A stretch of 64,000 nucleotides of DNA, taken from an uncultured Saprospiraceae bacterium. Its GTDB lineage: Bacteria; Bacteroidota; Bacteroidia; Chitinophagales; Saprospiraceae. The translations under genes and the position numbers were made by a program. Below, piece after piece: positions 46,101 to 53,906 of this stretch (position 1 is its first letter; each line of letters opens with the position of its first letter). Where the stretch lies: the NCBI GenBank assembly GCA_937944095.1, contig CALEAC010000081.1, positions 1 to 64,000 on the forward strand. Direction: 5' to 3'. The notes beneath the pieces are model-generated. The model was not told the DNA's origin. It saw nothing but the letters and a program-made list of their open reading frames with translations, and ran no database searches.

Positions 46101-48058
46101 TAACTGTCAATAGAAATGGGTCTGAAGCTGGAAGGTTAAGCACTGATGGTGGCTTTGAGGAAGTCAGCGTCTGTGTGGGAGACGGTAATGCTGACCTTGT
46201 CAATGTTTTTGTAAACGGGTCAGATCCTGGAGGTACTGATAGGTTTGTTATTACAGATGAGGATGGTACGATACTAGGACTCCCTGGCGGCTCGCCGATT
46301 GACTTTGAAGGTGCTGGTGTAGGTATATGTTATATCTGGAATCTTAATTCTAATGGCACGATTACCGGCCTTGTAGTCGGTGGCAATGTGAATGACATAG
46401 AAGGTTGTCATGGCTTCTCTAATCCAGTTGTTGTCAATAGGTCAAGTGCTGACGGTGGTGCCGCGACTAGATCAGTATTGCTATACAATATGGAAAGTTG
46501 TGATGCGACTAACATAACAGAAGGAGAGCAGGATTATTCTGAATTCACTCCTTTGATAAATAATAGTAGCGCGTGTACTCAGCTTTCTGGTTCTAACGTA
46601 TACAGAAACAATCCAACAGTCAATACACACTCATGTACACCAGGGTTTAATGGTATGACTGCAACTTGTATTTCTTCATTAAATAGTTGCACTTACGAAG
46701 CTAATAGTGATTTAGCACTAAGGTTTGATGTTACAGTAACACCGGGCCCTAATGGTCAGGGTTCTATCAGCACGTTAAGCTTTTACGAAGCAGCACCTCA
46801 GAATTTTACATGGATTAATGGGACATCTGGTATCAATAACTTTCCAACTCAGTATGGCATAAGAGTTCTTAAGAACGGTACCGAGGTATATAGATTAACA
46901 GAGCAAGAAACATCTAATTTTTATTCAATAGAGACGTTTGATTTCTCTAGTAATCCTGACTTTACAGTAACAACAACGACAGTATTCTCATTCGAATTAT
47001 TAGGCTACTGCTTAGTGGGTGCTAACTCTACAGTTTCAGCTTGGGATATAGACGATATTAGAGTTGAGTCTACTTGCCAAGGTGGCCTTAATGGTGGTAC
47101 TCTAAGCATCCAAGACGGTGCTGGAGGATCTACTGATGTGATAGACGTATGTGCTGATGATGGAGAGGACGAGAATATCATGGTAAGCTTACTGGACGCT
47201 GCTGGTCCTAACATGTCGTATGTTATAACAGATATCAATGGAGATATACTAGCACTTCCATCTAACCAACCTTTCAACTTTGAAGGTGCTGGAGAAGGTG
47301 TTTGCTTAATATGGAACCTCGCATTTATCAATGGTCTTAGAGGTGCCTTTGTCGGTGCGAACGCAGCAGATTTACAAGGTTGTTATTCTCTATCTAATCC
47401 TATAACTGTCAACAGATTTGTAAGCCCTGACTGCCCAGAAAATATTATTGCTGGCGGTAACCTTACACTGTCTTCTCAGTTAACTGATTCTAAGCTTTGT
47501 GTAGATGATGGATTGGAGAGTAGCATTATGGTTGATGTATACGGCAACTCAGGTTCTGGATCAATTTTCCTTCTAACGAATGAATTTGATGTTATCACTA
47601 AAGTTGTAAATGCATTCCCAATGGATCTAGAAGGATATGATGTAGGCACAATGAGAATCTATCATGTCAGTTATGAAGGCATCCTCGAGAACATGAGTCC
47701 TGGATTCAGTCTATTGCAATTAGAAGGCGAATTTGCAATTTCTAATAGGATAGAACTAGAATTGACGAGTTGTATGGAGGAGGAAGTAGATGAGGTTTTG
47801 GTTATAGAAGAATTTGCTACGGCGTTTGACTTATATCCTAATCCGTCTTCAAATCAAATTACGATTAGAACCAATGTTCTAGCTAAGAATATTTCTGAGT
47901 ATATTATCTATGATAGCTATGGAAGAATTCTCTCTAACCATACTTTGTCAGAAGGACAAGAGCTAAAAGTTAATGTAACCGATTTAGCTGAAGGAGTCTA
48001 TTATATCAAAATGATATCTGGACTAAGTGAAACTATGAAGAGGTTTACTAAGATGTAG
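43166..48058 (+). CDS. very large secreted repeat protein with T9SS sorting domain
   Basis: A 1630-residue exported protein (signal peptide ending near residue 21). Order of parts: module A, a cysteine-containing ~200-residue beta domain (about 36-237); eight repeats of ~105 residues (243-1092); module B, a close copy of module A (about 1105-1304); two more repeats (1309-1533); and a type A sorting domain (YPNPSSNQ to the end). Each repeat has a conserved cysteine near its start, then (V/I)TD-x-x-G-x-I, PF-D-F, a Trp/Tyr-containing strand, GL-x-VG, GCF-x-LSN and a final V. Repeats alternate between two types. It is probably a surface or adhesion protein sent out by the T9SS; no catalytic residues are recognised and no name can be given. 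Confidence 0.88.
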   Translation: MRILNFILSSVALMTAVFCNAETPTPINGSFSSSSMHFDMDACSAYNALTTNFDYSEFTPVVTNSSSCLQMSIMGGNLYRDEPLRNPHSCTEGVDGSTAMCVSSVMDCAYPAGHMRSVKIDVIVEPGTDGTGTLSSLSFYEQAPENYSWIDGGSGPNNYPTLYGMRVLKDGVEVYRSERNSTSTDWTLESFSFLDEPAFVVDTRAVFTFEFIGYCLINNGSTVSAWDLDEITIESSCGTIIDGGSLSLNSGSTATNVCVGLGQDASVNVQVSGNQGPNSSYVITDESGIILDVPASGPPFDFEGAGTGVCLIWHVSSDGNLGGLTVGSDAANLTGCFNLSNPVTVTRTTADGGTISGGPNGTTVCAHGSNLVEVDLTGNSGNSRWVVTDMNGMIIGLPSGSPFDLSTIPADECILWHLSYTGNIGGLSIGGNANNISGDCFDLSNPLTLIKQGVDGGVLSSDGVTYINICEGDGNSNIVDVVVNNNDGANSQLVITDAQGNIIDANPSFPYDFSGSTTATYSIYNVSWNEQLTGLSVGSNINNLSGFCFAISNSVTIDKEGAEGGSISSTLGNNISVCVKGVVSDQIPITLTGADGEFGRWIITDNDGNIIGLPGAPPIRLDPELGDNCMIWHLSFESSFQGLFLGQNVADFSGCYDLSNPISVSKSAVGGGVISENGQTFINYCGTQNQILNVGIRDNFGDNSVYALTDDRGIIIELITSTPIDFSNYGNGSYRLTHVAYNGSLSVLSVGSDIATLSGECFDVSNTMTIDKFSPSPGTISTASGTIEVCADGFEDNVEVTLTGNVGAFNRWLLTDLNGNIIGLPNGSPFNFEGYPNGSCLLWNVSYENGISGLVLGENAADLVGCFALSNSIQVNKIAAIPGNISADGRTTVSICLEDSESDVIDVTLSGNDSDDGAWVITDDQGSILEVVDGPPFDFSNAGTGVCRIYFVAYNEISGLTPGASINDFTGCYGISNSITVNRNGSEAGRLSTDGGFEEVSVCVGDGNADLVNVFVNGSDPGGTDRFVITDEDGTILGLPGGSPIDFEGAGVGICYIWNLNSNGTITGLVVGGNVNDIEGCHGFSNPVVVNRSSADGGAATRSVLLYNMESCDATNITEGEQDYSEFTPLINNSSACTQLSGSNVYRNNPTVNTHSCTPGFNGMTATCISSLNSCTYEANSDLALRFDVTVTPGPNGQGSISTLSFYEAAPQNFTWINGTSGINNFPTQYGIRVLKNGTEVYRLTEQETSNFYSIETFDFSSNPDFTVTTTTVFSFELLGYCLVGANSTVSAWDIDDIRVESTCQGGLNGGTLSIQDGAGGSTDVIDVCADDGEDENIMVSLLDAAGPNMSYVITDINGDILALPSNQPFNFEGAGEGVCLIWNLAFINGLRGAFVGANAADLQGCYSLSNPITVNRFVSPDCPENIIAGGNLTLSSQLTDSKLCVDDGLESSIMVDVYGNSGSGSIFLLTNEFDVITKVVNAFPMDLEGYDVGTMRIYHVSYEGILENMSPGFSLLQLEGEFAISNRIELELTSCMEEEVDEVLVIEEFATAFDLYPNPSSNQITIRTNVLAKNISEYIIYDSYGRILSNHTLSEGQELKVNVTDLAEGVYYIKMISGLSETMKRFTKM
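43271..43876 (+). repeat. module A of the 1630-residue protein
   Basis: Residues ~36-237. It contains NFDYSEFTPVV, HSCTEG, LSSLSFYEQAPENYSWI and YGMRVLKDGVEVYR. The same order, with clear identity, returns in module B at 46478-47077. Cysteines are conserved between the copies. Confidence 0.85.
43892..46441 (+). repeat. eight tandem ~105-codon repeats (R1-R8)
   Basis: The (V/I/L)TD motif recurs at residues ~280, 384, 492, 600, 705, 811, 918 and 1026, a period of 104-108. Even units read R-W/F-x-x-TD...GLP and have a Trp strand (WHLS, WNVS); odd units 3, 5 and 7 lack GLP and have IYNVSWN, LTHVAYN or IYFVAYN. The DNA copies are diverged. Confidence 0.88.
46478..47077 (+). repeat. module B, second copy of module A
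   Basis: Residues ~1105-1304. It contains EQDYSEFTPLI, HSCTPG, ISTLSFYEAAPQNFTWI and YGIRVLKNGTEVYR, closely matching module A about 1070 residues earlier. Confidence 0.85.
47090..47764 (+). repeat. last two ~105-codon repeats (R9-R10)
   Basis: Residues ~1309-1533. R9 is of the type with LP and WNLAF; R10 is of the type with IYHVSYE and has lost the GCF cysteine. They follow module B as R1 follows module A. Confidence 0.8.
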
Positions 48059-48081
48059 AATTAGTAGGTAATAAAGAATAG

Positions 48082-48120
48082 AAAAAAAGCGGCTTTGATA
48101 AATCAAGGCCGCTTTTTTTT
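48082..48120. terminator. bidirectional terminator between the 1630-residue gene and the dynamin gene
   Basis: An inverted repeat centred at 48100/48101 pairs 48082-48099 with 48102-48119 (one G-T pair; the innermost pairs must open to form a loop). Seven A and eight T residues flank the GCGGC core. Confidence 0.85.
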
Positions 48121-48121
48121 A

Positions 48122-49852
48122 TTATAGCATAGCTTGCACTTTCTGCTTGATAGATTTGATTTCGATTTCTATGCGTTGGAATTCGCTTTCTAAGAATTCT
48201 ATCTGTGTCTTCTCTTCTTCTAGCAATTTATCAAAGCGTGTAAAGTTGTCATCTATTTTAGCCTTGATTCTGCTTGTGTAATTATTAAGCTTCTCAGTTA
48301 CTTCTTCTTCTATACGTTGGCGTCCACGAGCGACTTCTTCTTCATAACCTCTAATAATCTTAGATCTATTAAGACCGACAGTAACACCAGCAAAGACAAA
48401 CCCGATTGCTGTTAGAATACCGCCTGTTACATCAAATACCATCGTATTTGTCAGTGCTGTCAGTATCATTCCTACAACTGCAATACCGCCCCCTCTAGCA
48501 ACATTAGGCGCTATATCATCTGCGCCTTGCATAAGGTCCTTTTCATAGAAGTTCTCAGAGCTACCTAGAAAGCCCGAAAAGGTTTGTTGTAACTCCTTGA
48601 GCACATTAGCTCTTCTCTCAGCTATATCCGAAAAGATTTCGTGGTTGTCCTTAAGTATCGTTTCACTATTCTTAATCTTAGCGTCGATGAGCTTACCCAT
48701 GTCTTGTATACTATCCGCTATATCTACGACGCCGTCTTGAAGCTTGGATTTGAATTCTGTATTCAGGTTATGATCTAGACTCTTAGTGAGTCCTTCTAAC
48801 CATACTTTTGGCGATTCTTCATTCGAGAATTTAGAGAAGATGGATCTCTTCAGCATACTGAAGACGTTTGATCCTGATCTCAACTTCTCCTTATGACTAT
48901 TTGTGATACGGTCATAACTGGCTAGGAGATTCTCTACGAGCACCGTGACTTGTCGTTTGGTCTTTTCTTCCTGAGTGTTAAGACATTCTATAATGTCAGC
49001 TCTAAATCTAGAATCTGACTCATATTGTTCTTTTCTAATTAGAACACCTTTGTAGATCTTATCGTTAATCGTCAGAGCTGTATCAGCATTATTCCTAATC
49101 TTGAGATAAGGCGCTTTGCCACCAGTAATGTTTTCATTAATGTAAGACCTAACAGCTGCAAAACCACTTATGTCTTGTTGCTCTTCCAGTTCTAGAAGTG
49201 CAGAGACTGGAAAAACTTTGGGCTCCATAATGCCCTTAGCCTTTGCATGTTCGATGACGCCATTGATATTAACAACGAGATCATCAGGCTTCATCAAATC
49301 TTTTTGCTGTAAAATGAATATGATCTTCTTCCGCCATTCCTCTTTGATGAAATCAAAGAACTCCCATGCCGATTGTCTATAGGGATTCTTAGATTCAAAA
49401 ACGAAGACGATCAAATCACTTGCAGGTATGAACCGTTCTGTGATTTCCTGATGATGGTCGATTATTGTATTGGTGCCTGGCGTATCGACTATGGCAACCT
49501 CTCTGAGTATCTCTACCGGTTGTGTAATCCGCTTAAGATAAGGTGTCACATCTACTATCGATTCTTTTTCACCATAGACTATTTGTTGTATCGTATCAGT
49601 CATAGGAGAGGCTGCAACCTTGCATATCTCTTTTTTAGCCTCTAGAAGTGCATTTATAAAGCTGCTTTTACCTGCTTTGACTTCACCGACTATAACGAAC
49701 ATAAAGGGATCGTCTATTCTTTCCCATATATCCTTTACAGTAGCTTCTAGCTCTTCGTGACCGATACTCTTGGTGATGTCATATAGAGTGCCTACCGCCT
49801 TCTCTAGGTCCTTCCTGAGACCTTCTGTATTAGTATCTATCAGTTTACTCAT
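48122..49852 (-). CDS. bacterial dynamin-like GTPase
   Basis: A large membrane-remodelling GTPase of 576 residues. The G1 loop is GEVKAGKSS at 56-64, a conserved threonine for G2 lies in PMTDTIQQ (83-90), G3 is DTPGTN at 123-128, and the G4 position reads QKDL (183-186) in place of N/TKxD. Long helical regions (about 255-445 and 500-576) flank two adjacent hydrophobic segments (about 452-494) that would insert in the membrane as the paddle. Bacterial dynamins act in membrane fusion, envelope stress or phage resistance. It stands alone, not as the tandem pair seen in some species. wbqC follows upstream on the same strand with a 17-base gap. Confidence 0.9.
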   Translation of the reverse strand: MSKLIDTNTEGLRKDLEKAVGTLYDITKSIGHEELEATVKDIWERIDDPFMFVIVGEVKAGKSSFINALLEAKKEICKVAASPMTDTIQQIVYGEKESIVDVTPYLKRITQPVEILREVAIVDTPGTNTIIDHHQEITERFIPASDLIVFVFESKNPYRQSAWEFFDFIKEEWRKKIIFILQQKDLMKPDDLVVNINGVIEHAKAKGIMEPKVFPVSALLELEEQQDISGFAAVRSYINENITGGKAPYLKIRNNADTALTINDKIYKGVLIRKEQYESDSRFRADIIECLNTQEEKTKRQVTVLVENLLASYDRITNSHKEKLRSGSNVFSMLKRSIFSKFSNEESPKVWLEGLTKSLDHNLNTEFKSKLQDGVVDIADSIQDMGKLIDAKIKNSETILKDNHEIFSDIAERRANVLKELQQTFSGFLGSSENFYEKDLMQGADDIAPNVARGGGIAVVGMILTALTNTMVFDVTGGILTAIGFVFAGVTVGLNRSKIIRGYEEEVARGRQRIEEEVTEKLNNYTSRIKAKIDDNFTRFDKLLEEEKTQIEFLESEFQRIEIEIKSIKQKVQAML

Positions 49853-49869
49853 ATAGCGAAATACGATAT

Positions 49870-50493
49870 TTAGACTCTAAATTGCTTGTGGGAGACAGCA
49901 TTTCTTAGAAATATTTCTGTTTCAGGGCCTACATTGAAGATCAGATCAAGAATACTTAGACCTGCTACATAGCCAAATTTGGCTTTGAATACTTGATCAT
50001 ATGATTCTAGTCCTATAGGGTATAAAGCTGGCTTGTAGCGTAAATCAAGACTATTCTCAGGACAAGATTGGTGGAACTCCTTAGTGTAACTGACCTCAGC
50101 CAAATGGAAAGTATGCCTAATCCAGTCTAGAATAGTACTATTTAGAACGAATAATGTAGCTGGACTGGTTCTTAGGATTTCTTCTATGCTAGGAAGATAA
50201 TAATCTATATAGGGTGACGAGTTATAAGCTGCTGCGATGGATTTGAGATGTTCATCGACCCATGGAAATTCATAAGCGATATTAGTACTCATAATATGAG
50301 AGCGTGTTTTGCCTTTGGCAAGTGGTACAGATAGAATGGCAGGCCCGTTAGCTGTAAGTATCTGACACCTATTTCGAATCGAACGTTTCTGATAAGTCTC
50401 ATGCACTTCTATGTAAGCTGTGCCAGAATTAATCAACTTGTAATAAGTAGAAGGTCCAAAATAACTTGTGGGTAGAAAGACCTTTTGATTCAT
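49870..50493 (-). CDS. WbqC family protein
   Basis: A 207-residue protein of the WbqC family (PF08889). It opens with the usual KVFLPTSYFGPSTYY-type segment (residues 4-18), followed by HETYQKRSIRNRCQIL and LSVPLAKGK (about 31-62) and WVDEHLKSIAAAYNSSPYIDYYLP (about 77-100), all conserved in the family. WbqC genes often occur in O-antigen or polysaccharide clusters but the activity is unknown. Here it lies between a dynamin gene and a divergent glycosyltransferase, which supports a link to surface sugars only weakly. Confidence 0.88.
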   Translation of the reverse strand: MNQKVFLPTSYFGPSTYYKLINSGTAYIEVHETYQKRSIRNRCQILTANGPAILSVPLAKGKTRSHIMSTNIAYEFPWVDEHLKSIAAAYNSSPYIDYYLPSIEEILRTSPATLFVLNSTILDWIRHTFHLAEVSYTKEFHQSCPENSLDLRYKPALYPIGLESYDQVFKAKFGYVAGLSILDLIFNVGPETEIFLRNAVSHKQFRV

Positions 50494-50526
50494 AAGTTTA
50501 GAACTTTACAACTCTAAGATACGAGA

Positions 50527-51828
50527 GTGAATAAATCAACACAGCATTATCTGACTCAGAGAATACAGGATGATCTCTTGTCTTTTCTACCAAACGAGAA
50601 TAAAATACCCACCATTATTGTTGTAATACCTGCGTATAATGAACTATCAACTACTATCGCAGCGACACTAGATTCATTGCGAAGTAATAAAGATACTCAG
50701 CAACTAGAGACATACTTACTTCTCAATTACAAAGAGACTGATAGCCTGAATATAAAGCAAGAAACGCATATCACCTACAATTGGTTATCAAGCCTTCCTC
50801 ACTATCATGACCTAGGCCTAACAGTTATGATCAAAGCGTTATCTGGAAAAACAGCAGGTGTAGGCCAAGCGAGAAAACTCCTGATGGATGCCGCATTCTT
50901 GAGGTATCATCATAAGCGTGCAGCAGGTATCATTGTTAATCTTGATGCAGACACTATTGTTGATGAAAACTATATAGCTGCCATCAAAAATTTTTTTGAA
51001 ACTAACCCAAGGCGCGATGCTGCTAGTATTGCTTTTAGCCATTTACTTAATGAATCAGATGTCGAGTATGAGGCCATCCTACAATATGAATTACATCTTA
51101 GATACTTTATCAACTATCAAAGATGGCTTAAGCTCCCTTTCGCTTATCAGACTATAGGTAGTGGGATGGCTGTTAGATCGGCAGCTTATGCAAGAGAGGG
51201 TGGTATGAATAAGAAACTTGCCGGCGAGGATTTTTACTTTTTACACAAGTACTCTAGTAGGTTAGTGCTCGGCGAAACTAATGAAACTATAATCAGACCC
51301 TCATCCAGAAGGTCATCTCGCGTTCCTTTCGGTACAGGGAAATATGTATCAGACCATATAAAGCAGTCGACAGTTGAAAGAACAACTTATCACCCCGAAT
51401 CATTTATTGCACTACAGAAATGGCTAGGTCTAATAGATCATTACTTATTCAGCGATGATTTTACGAACTATGACCACATAGCTGATGACACCATACTTCA
51501 GTCCTTCTTAGAAGCAATCAATGGGGTAGAGGCAATCAATAAGGTTCTAAGTGAAACCAAAGCAGGAAACAGCAGGTATAAGCGTTTCTTTCAGTGGTTT
51601 GATGCCTTTTTACTGATGAAGTATCTACACTTTGCAAGAGAAAATGGACGACCAGACCAGCGATTGTCTAGCTGTGTGAATATGCTTTTTAGTGAATTGG
51701 ACTTAAAGTATATTGGAAACATGAAAGAGGATCTAATAACGATAAGGTCTTATGACTATCAATCTAACTATGACTATCAATGGAGAGCTGACCTGATCTC
51801 TAGACTATCAAGGATGGCTGCTTCCTGA
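50527..51828 (+). CDS. family 2-type glycosyltransferase
   Basis: A soluble 433-residue GT-A enzyme. The nucleotide-binding start is IIVVIPAYNEL (30-40), the metal-binding DAD is at 140-142 in VNLDADTIVDENY, and a later GSGMAVRSAAYAREGG and AGEDFYF supply the acceptor and catalytic acidic positions. The C-terminal ~150 residues are helical and not recognised. There is no membrane segment. The only usable start is GTG at 50527. It is divergent from wbqC with 33 bases between, and its end overlaps miaE by 52 bases. The sugar and acceptor are unknown. Confidence 0.83.
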   Translation: MNKSTQHYLTQRIQDDLLSFLPNENKIPTIIVVIPAYNELSTTIAATLDSLRSNKDTQQLETYLLLNYKETDSLNIKQETHITYNWLSSLPHYHDLGLTVMIKALSGKTAGVGQARKLLMDAAFLRYHHKRAAGIIVNLDADTIVDENYIAAIKNFFETNPRRDAASIAFSHLLNESDVEYEAILQYELHLRYFINYQRWLKLPFAYQTIGSGMAVRSAAYAREGGMNKKLAGEDFYFLHKYSSRLVLGETNETIIRPSSRRSSRVPFGTGKYVSDHIKQSTVERTTYHPESFIALQKWLGLIDHYLFSDDFTNYDHIADDTILQSFLEAINGVEAINKVLSETKAGNSRYKRFFQWFDAFLLMKYLHFARENGRPDQRLSSCVNMLFSELDLKYIGNMKEDLITIRSYDYQSNYDYQWRADLISRLSRMAAS

Positions 51829-52361
51829 TCCACCCACCAGCTCAGCCTATCGTATACTGGGGCTTTTTCGAAGTAATTGAGCGCCATTTTAACGTATATG
51901 TGTCCATGCTTGGCTTCTGAGATCCAAAGCATCTTATAGAATTGCTTTAATTCGGGATCTTCGATATTCTCTGCTACCAACTTAAATCTCTCGGCGCCTC
52001 TGGTTTCTACTACAGATGCGATAAGCAACCTATCCATAAACCTCTCGTCTCTACCGGAATGGCATAATTTGATAAGTTGCTTGAGATAAGGATCTTCGCC
52101 TATAGAATGCTGCAAAGGGATACCACGTGAAGCCATCAGCATATATACTTGCTGAAAATGTTCTAATTCTTCTATGCCAGTCTCTATTAGCTCGGGAATA
52201 ATCTCTTTACGATCGGGATACTTAGCCACAAAACTCATTGCCATAGCTGAGGCTTTTCGTTCGCAATCGGCATGATCTTGCAGAAAGTCATCAAAATTAG
52301 CTATTACTGCAGCTACCCATTCGGGCTTACTGTCAGAAGCAAGATCTAAGCTCAGCTTCAT
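51777..52361 (-). CDS. miaE: tRNA-(ms2)io6A-hydroxylase
   Basis: A di-iron monooxygenase that hydroxylates the isopentenyl side chain of modified A37 in tRNA. The 194 residues form a helical bundle; the iron ligands are in ETGIEELEHFQQVY (Glu-x-x-His, about 61-74), the preceding DHADCERKASAMAM and the late VETRGAERF and WISEAKHGHIY, matching MiaE. Its upstream partner miaA is at 9957-10904. The 3' end overlaps the convergent glycosyltransferase by 52 bases. A small membrane protein lies 20 bases upstream on the same strand. Confidence 0.9.
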   Translation of the reverse strand: MKLSLDLASDSKPEWVAAVIANFDDFLQDHADCERKASAMAMSFVAKYPDRKEIIPELIETGIEELEHFQQVYMLMASRGIPLQHSIGEDPYLKQLIKLCHSGRDERFMDRLLIASVVETRGAERFKLVAENIEDPELKQFYKMLWISEAKHGHIYVKMALNYFEKAPVYDRLSWWVDQEAAILDSLEIRSALH

Positions 52362-52381
52362 ATAATCCCAATTTTATTAAT

Positions 52382-52525
52382 CTAATTATTAAGCATAAAA
52401 ACAATGTACAGTATCACTAGGAGAATCACTGCTACCCCTATAGATATTGTCCAGAACTTCTTTTCTTGCTTTCGATTCTTGAGTTCTTCCTTTTGCAGTT
52501 TTGCAGATTTTCGTGATTTAGCCAT
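52382..52525 (-). CDS. small single-pass membrane protein (47 residues)
   Basis: Read directly from the reverse strand: ATG at 52525, stop TAG at 52384-52382. The first 24 residues are strongly basic and helical (MAKSRKSAKLQKEELKNRKQ), followed by one hydrophobic helix (about 25-44) and a short end. This gives a cytoplasmic N-terminus by the positive-inside rule. Such small proteins are easily missed. It fills the gap between the PIF1-type helicase and miaE, all on the minus strand. No function is known; chance is possible because it is short, but the basic-then-hydrophobic pattern and position argue for a gene. Confidence 0.6.
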   Translation of the reverse strand: MAKSRKSAKLQKEELKNRKQEKKFWTISIGVAVILLVILYIVFMLNN

Positions 52526-52592
52526 GCTTGTTGATTATAAATAATTAGTAATCCATCACTAAGGTAGTAAATATTGAAATTAAGGTAAAATG

Positions 52593-53903
52593 CTATCTAC
52601 GTATCATGGTATCGTAATACTCGATAACTTGGTTATCTACTAGGATATCCTTCGGTGTCATTTTCTTCTTAAGGATAATCCCCTCAAAGGTTCTACACCG
52701 ACTAAGTGCGACATAAGTCTGTCCATGATCGAACGCACCACGACCCAGGTCTATTATGACCTTATCAAAGGTTTTGCCTTGGGACTTATGGATAGTCATG
52801 GCCCAAGCTAACTTAAGCGGATATTGTTTATAAGTGCCTATGACAACCGATTTAAACTTGTTTTCCTTAGCTTCATCTATCTCATATCGGGTCATTTCCC
52901 ATTCGACTTTTTCTACTTCTAGGATCTTTTCTTCTTGATCTTGCTTAGTTATAGCTACAGATATGTTTTCTGTATCGACATGCACAACGCGCCCTAGCGT
53001 ACCATTTACAAAACGGCCCTCAGGGTCATTTTTCACAAACATGACTTGCGCATCTCTCTTTATGGTTAAGAAAGTCGGTGCAGGACTTATAGAATCTTTG
53101 AATTGCCCAGACATAGTACCAGCAAAGGTATAGGCGTCAGTTTGTAATTCTTTGAGCTTAGAGGCGTTGATTTGATTGACGATTGCATTAGTAGTACATA
53201 GGGTAATTGTTGGCACCAATAAGCTTTCCGACTCATCTGCATCAAGCAGGTGCCTCTGGTTAATCTCCTCCATATCTTCATAGTCTAGCTGTCTCGTTCT
53301 TATTCTGTCCAGCAAGCTAATGAACCCCCGATCTTGTTGTCTATAGACTGTACGTAATTCGATCATCGTCAGTTCGACTTCTTGGAAGACATCAGCCCCA
53401 AAGAAGTAGGCTGTACCATACTTATCTTGCAGTAATTTCCTTTCGAATTGTGAAGCGACGACAGGAGGAAGCTGGAATAGATCACCGAAAACGACTATTT
53501 GTACGCCTCCAAAAGGACGGGGATCATCCCTATTAACTCTCAGAAAAATGTCGATACAGTCCATTAGATCGGCTCTAACCATAGAGATTTCATCAATAAT
53601 TAGCAGCTGGAGCTTCTTATATAGGTAATGATTCTTTCGCTTAGTTAGCTCATGGGGGTCTATCAGCTTCGGTGGTAGTTTGAAAAAAGAATGAATAGTT
53701 TGTCCACTGACATTAAGCGCAGCTATGCCAGTTGGAGCTAGCACGACAGCATTTTTTTTTGTTGTTTTTTTTAGAATACTGAGTAAAGTTGACTTACCAG
53801 TCCCGGCGCGACCTGTAATGAACGCATTAAGGCCATGAGATTCTATTTGATCTAATATCTCATGAAATCGCTTATCGACTAAGAAGGGTTGTTTGTCCTT
53901 CAA
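52593..53903 (-). CDS. PIF1-type (RecD-like) DNA helicase
   Basis: A superfamily 1B helicase of 436 residues. Walker A is GRAGTGKST at 31-39, motif Ia is APTGIAALNVSGQTIHSFF (56-74), Walker B is LIIDEISMV at 101-109, and later GDLFQLPPV, a motif IV arginine and WAMTIHKSQGKTFDKVIIDLG and YVALSRCR complete the set. It would unwind 5'-tailed DNA, G-quadruplexes or stalled forks. The start is TTG at 53903, 3 bases after the stop of the secreted nuclease gene, so it is likely in the same transcript, although it works in the cytoplasm. Confidence 0.92.
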   Translation of the reverse strand: MKDKQPFLVDKRFHEILDQIESHGLNAFITGRAGTGKSTLLSILKKTTKKNAVVLAPTGIAALNVSGQTIHSFFKLPPKLIDPHELTKRKNHYLYKKLQLLIIDEISMVRADLMDCIDIFLRVNRDDPRPFGGVQIVVFGDLFQLPPVVASQFERKLLQDKYGTAYFFGADVFQEVELTMIELRTVYRQQDRGFISLLDRIRTRQLDYEDMEEINQRHLLDADESESLLVPTITLCTTNAIVNQINASKLKELQTDAYTFAGTMSGQFKDSISPAPTFLTIKRDAQVMFVKNDPEGRFVNGTLGRVVHVDTENISVAITKQDQEEKILEVEKVEWEMTRYEIDEAKENKFKSVVIGTYKQYPLKLAWAMTIHKSQGKTFDKVIIDLGRGAFDHGQTYVALSRCRTFEGIILKKKMTPKDILVDNQVIEYYDTMIRR

Positions 53904-53906
53904 AAT

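Noticed and set aside
43892-46441. Regular spacing suggestive of a CRISPR or satellite array.
   Set aside because: The repeats are ~320 bases, coding in one frame, and diverged in DNA; there are no short identical repeats or spacers and no cas genes.
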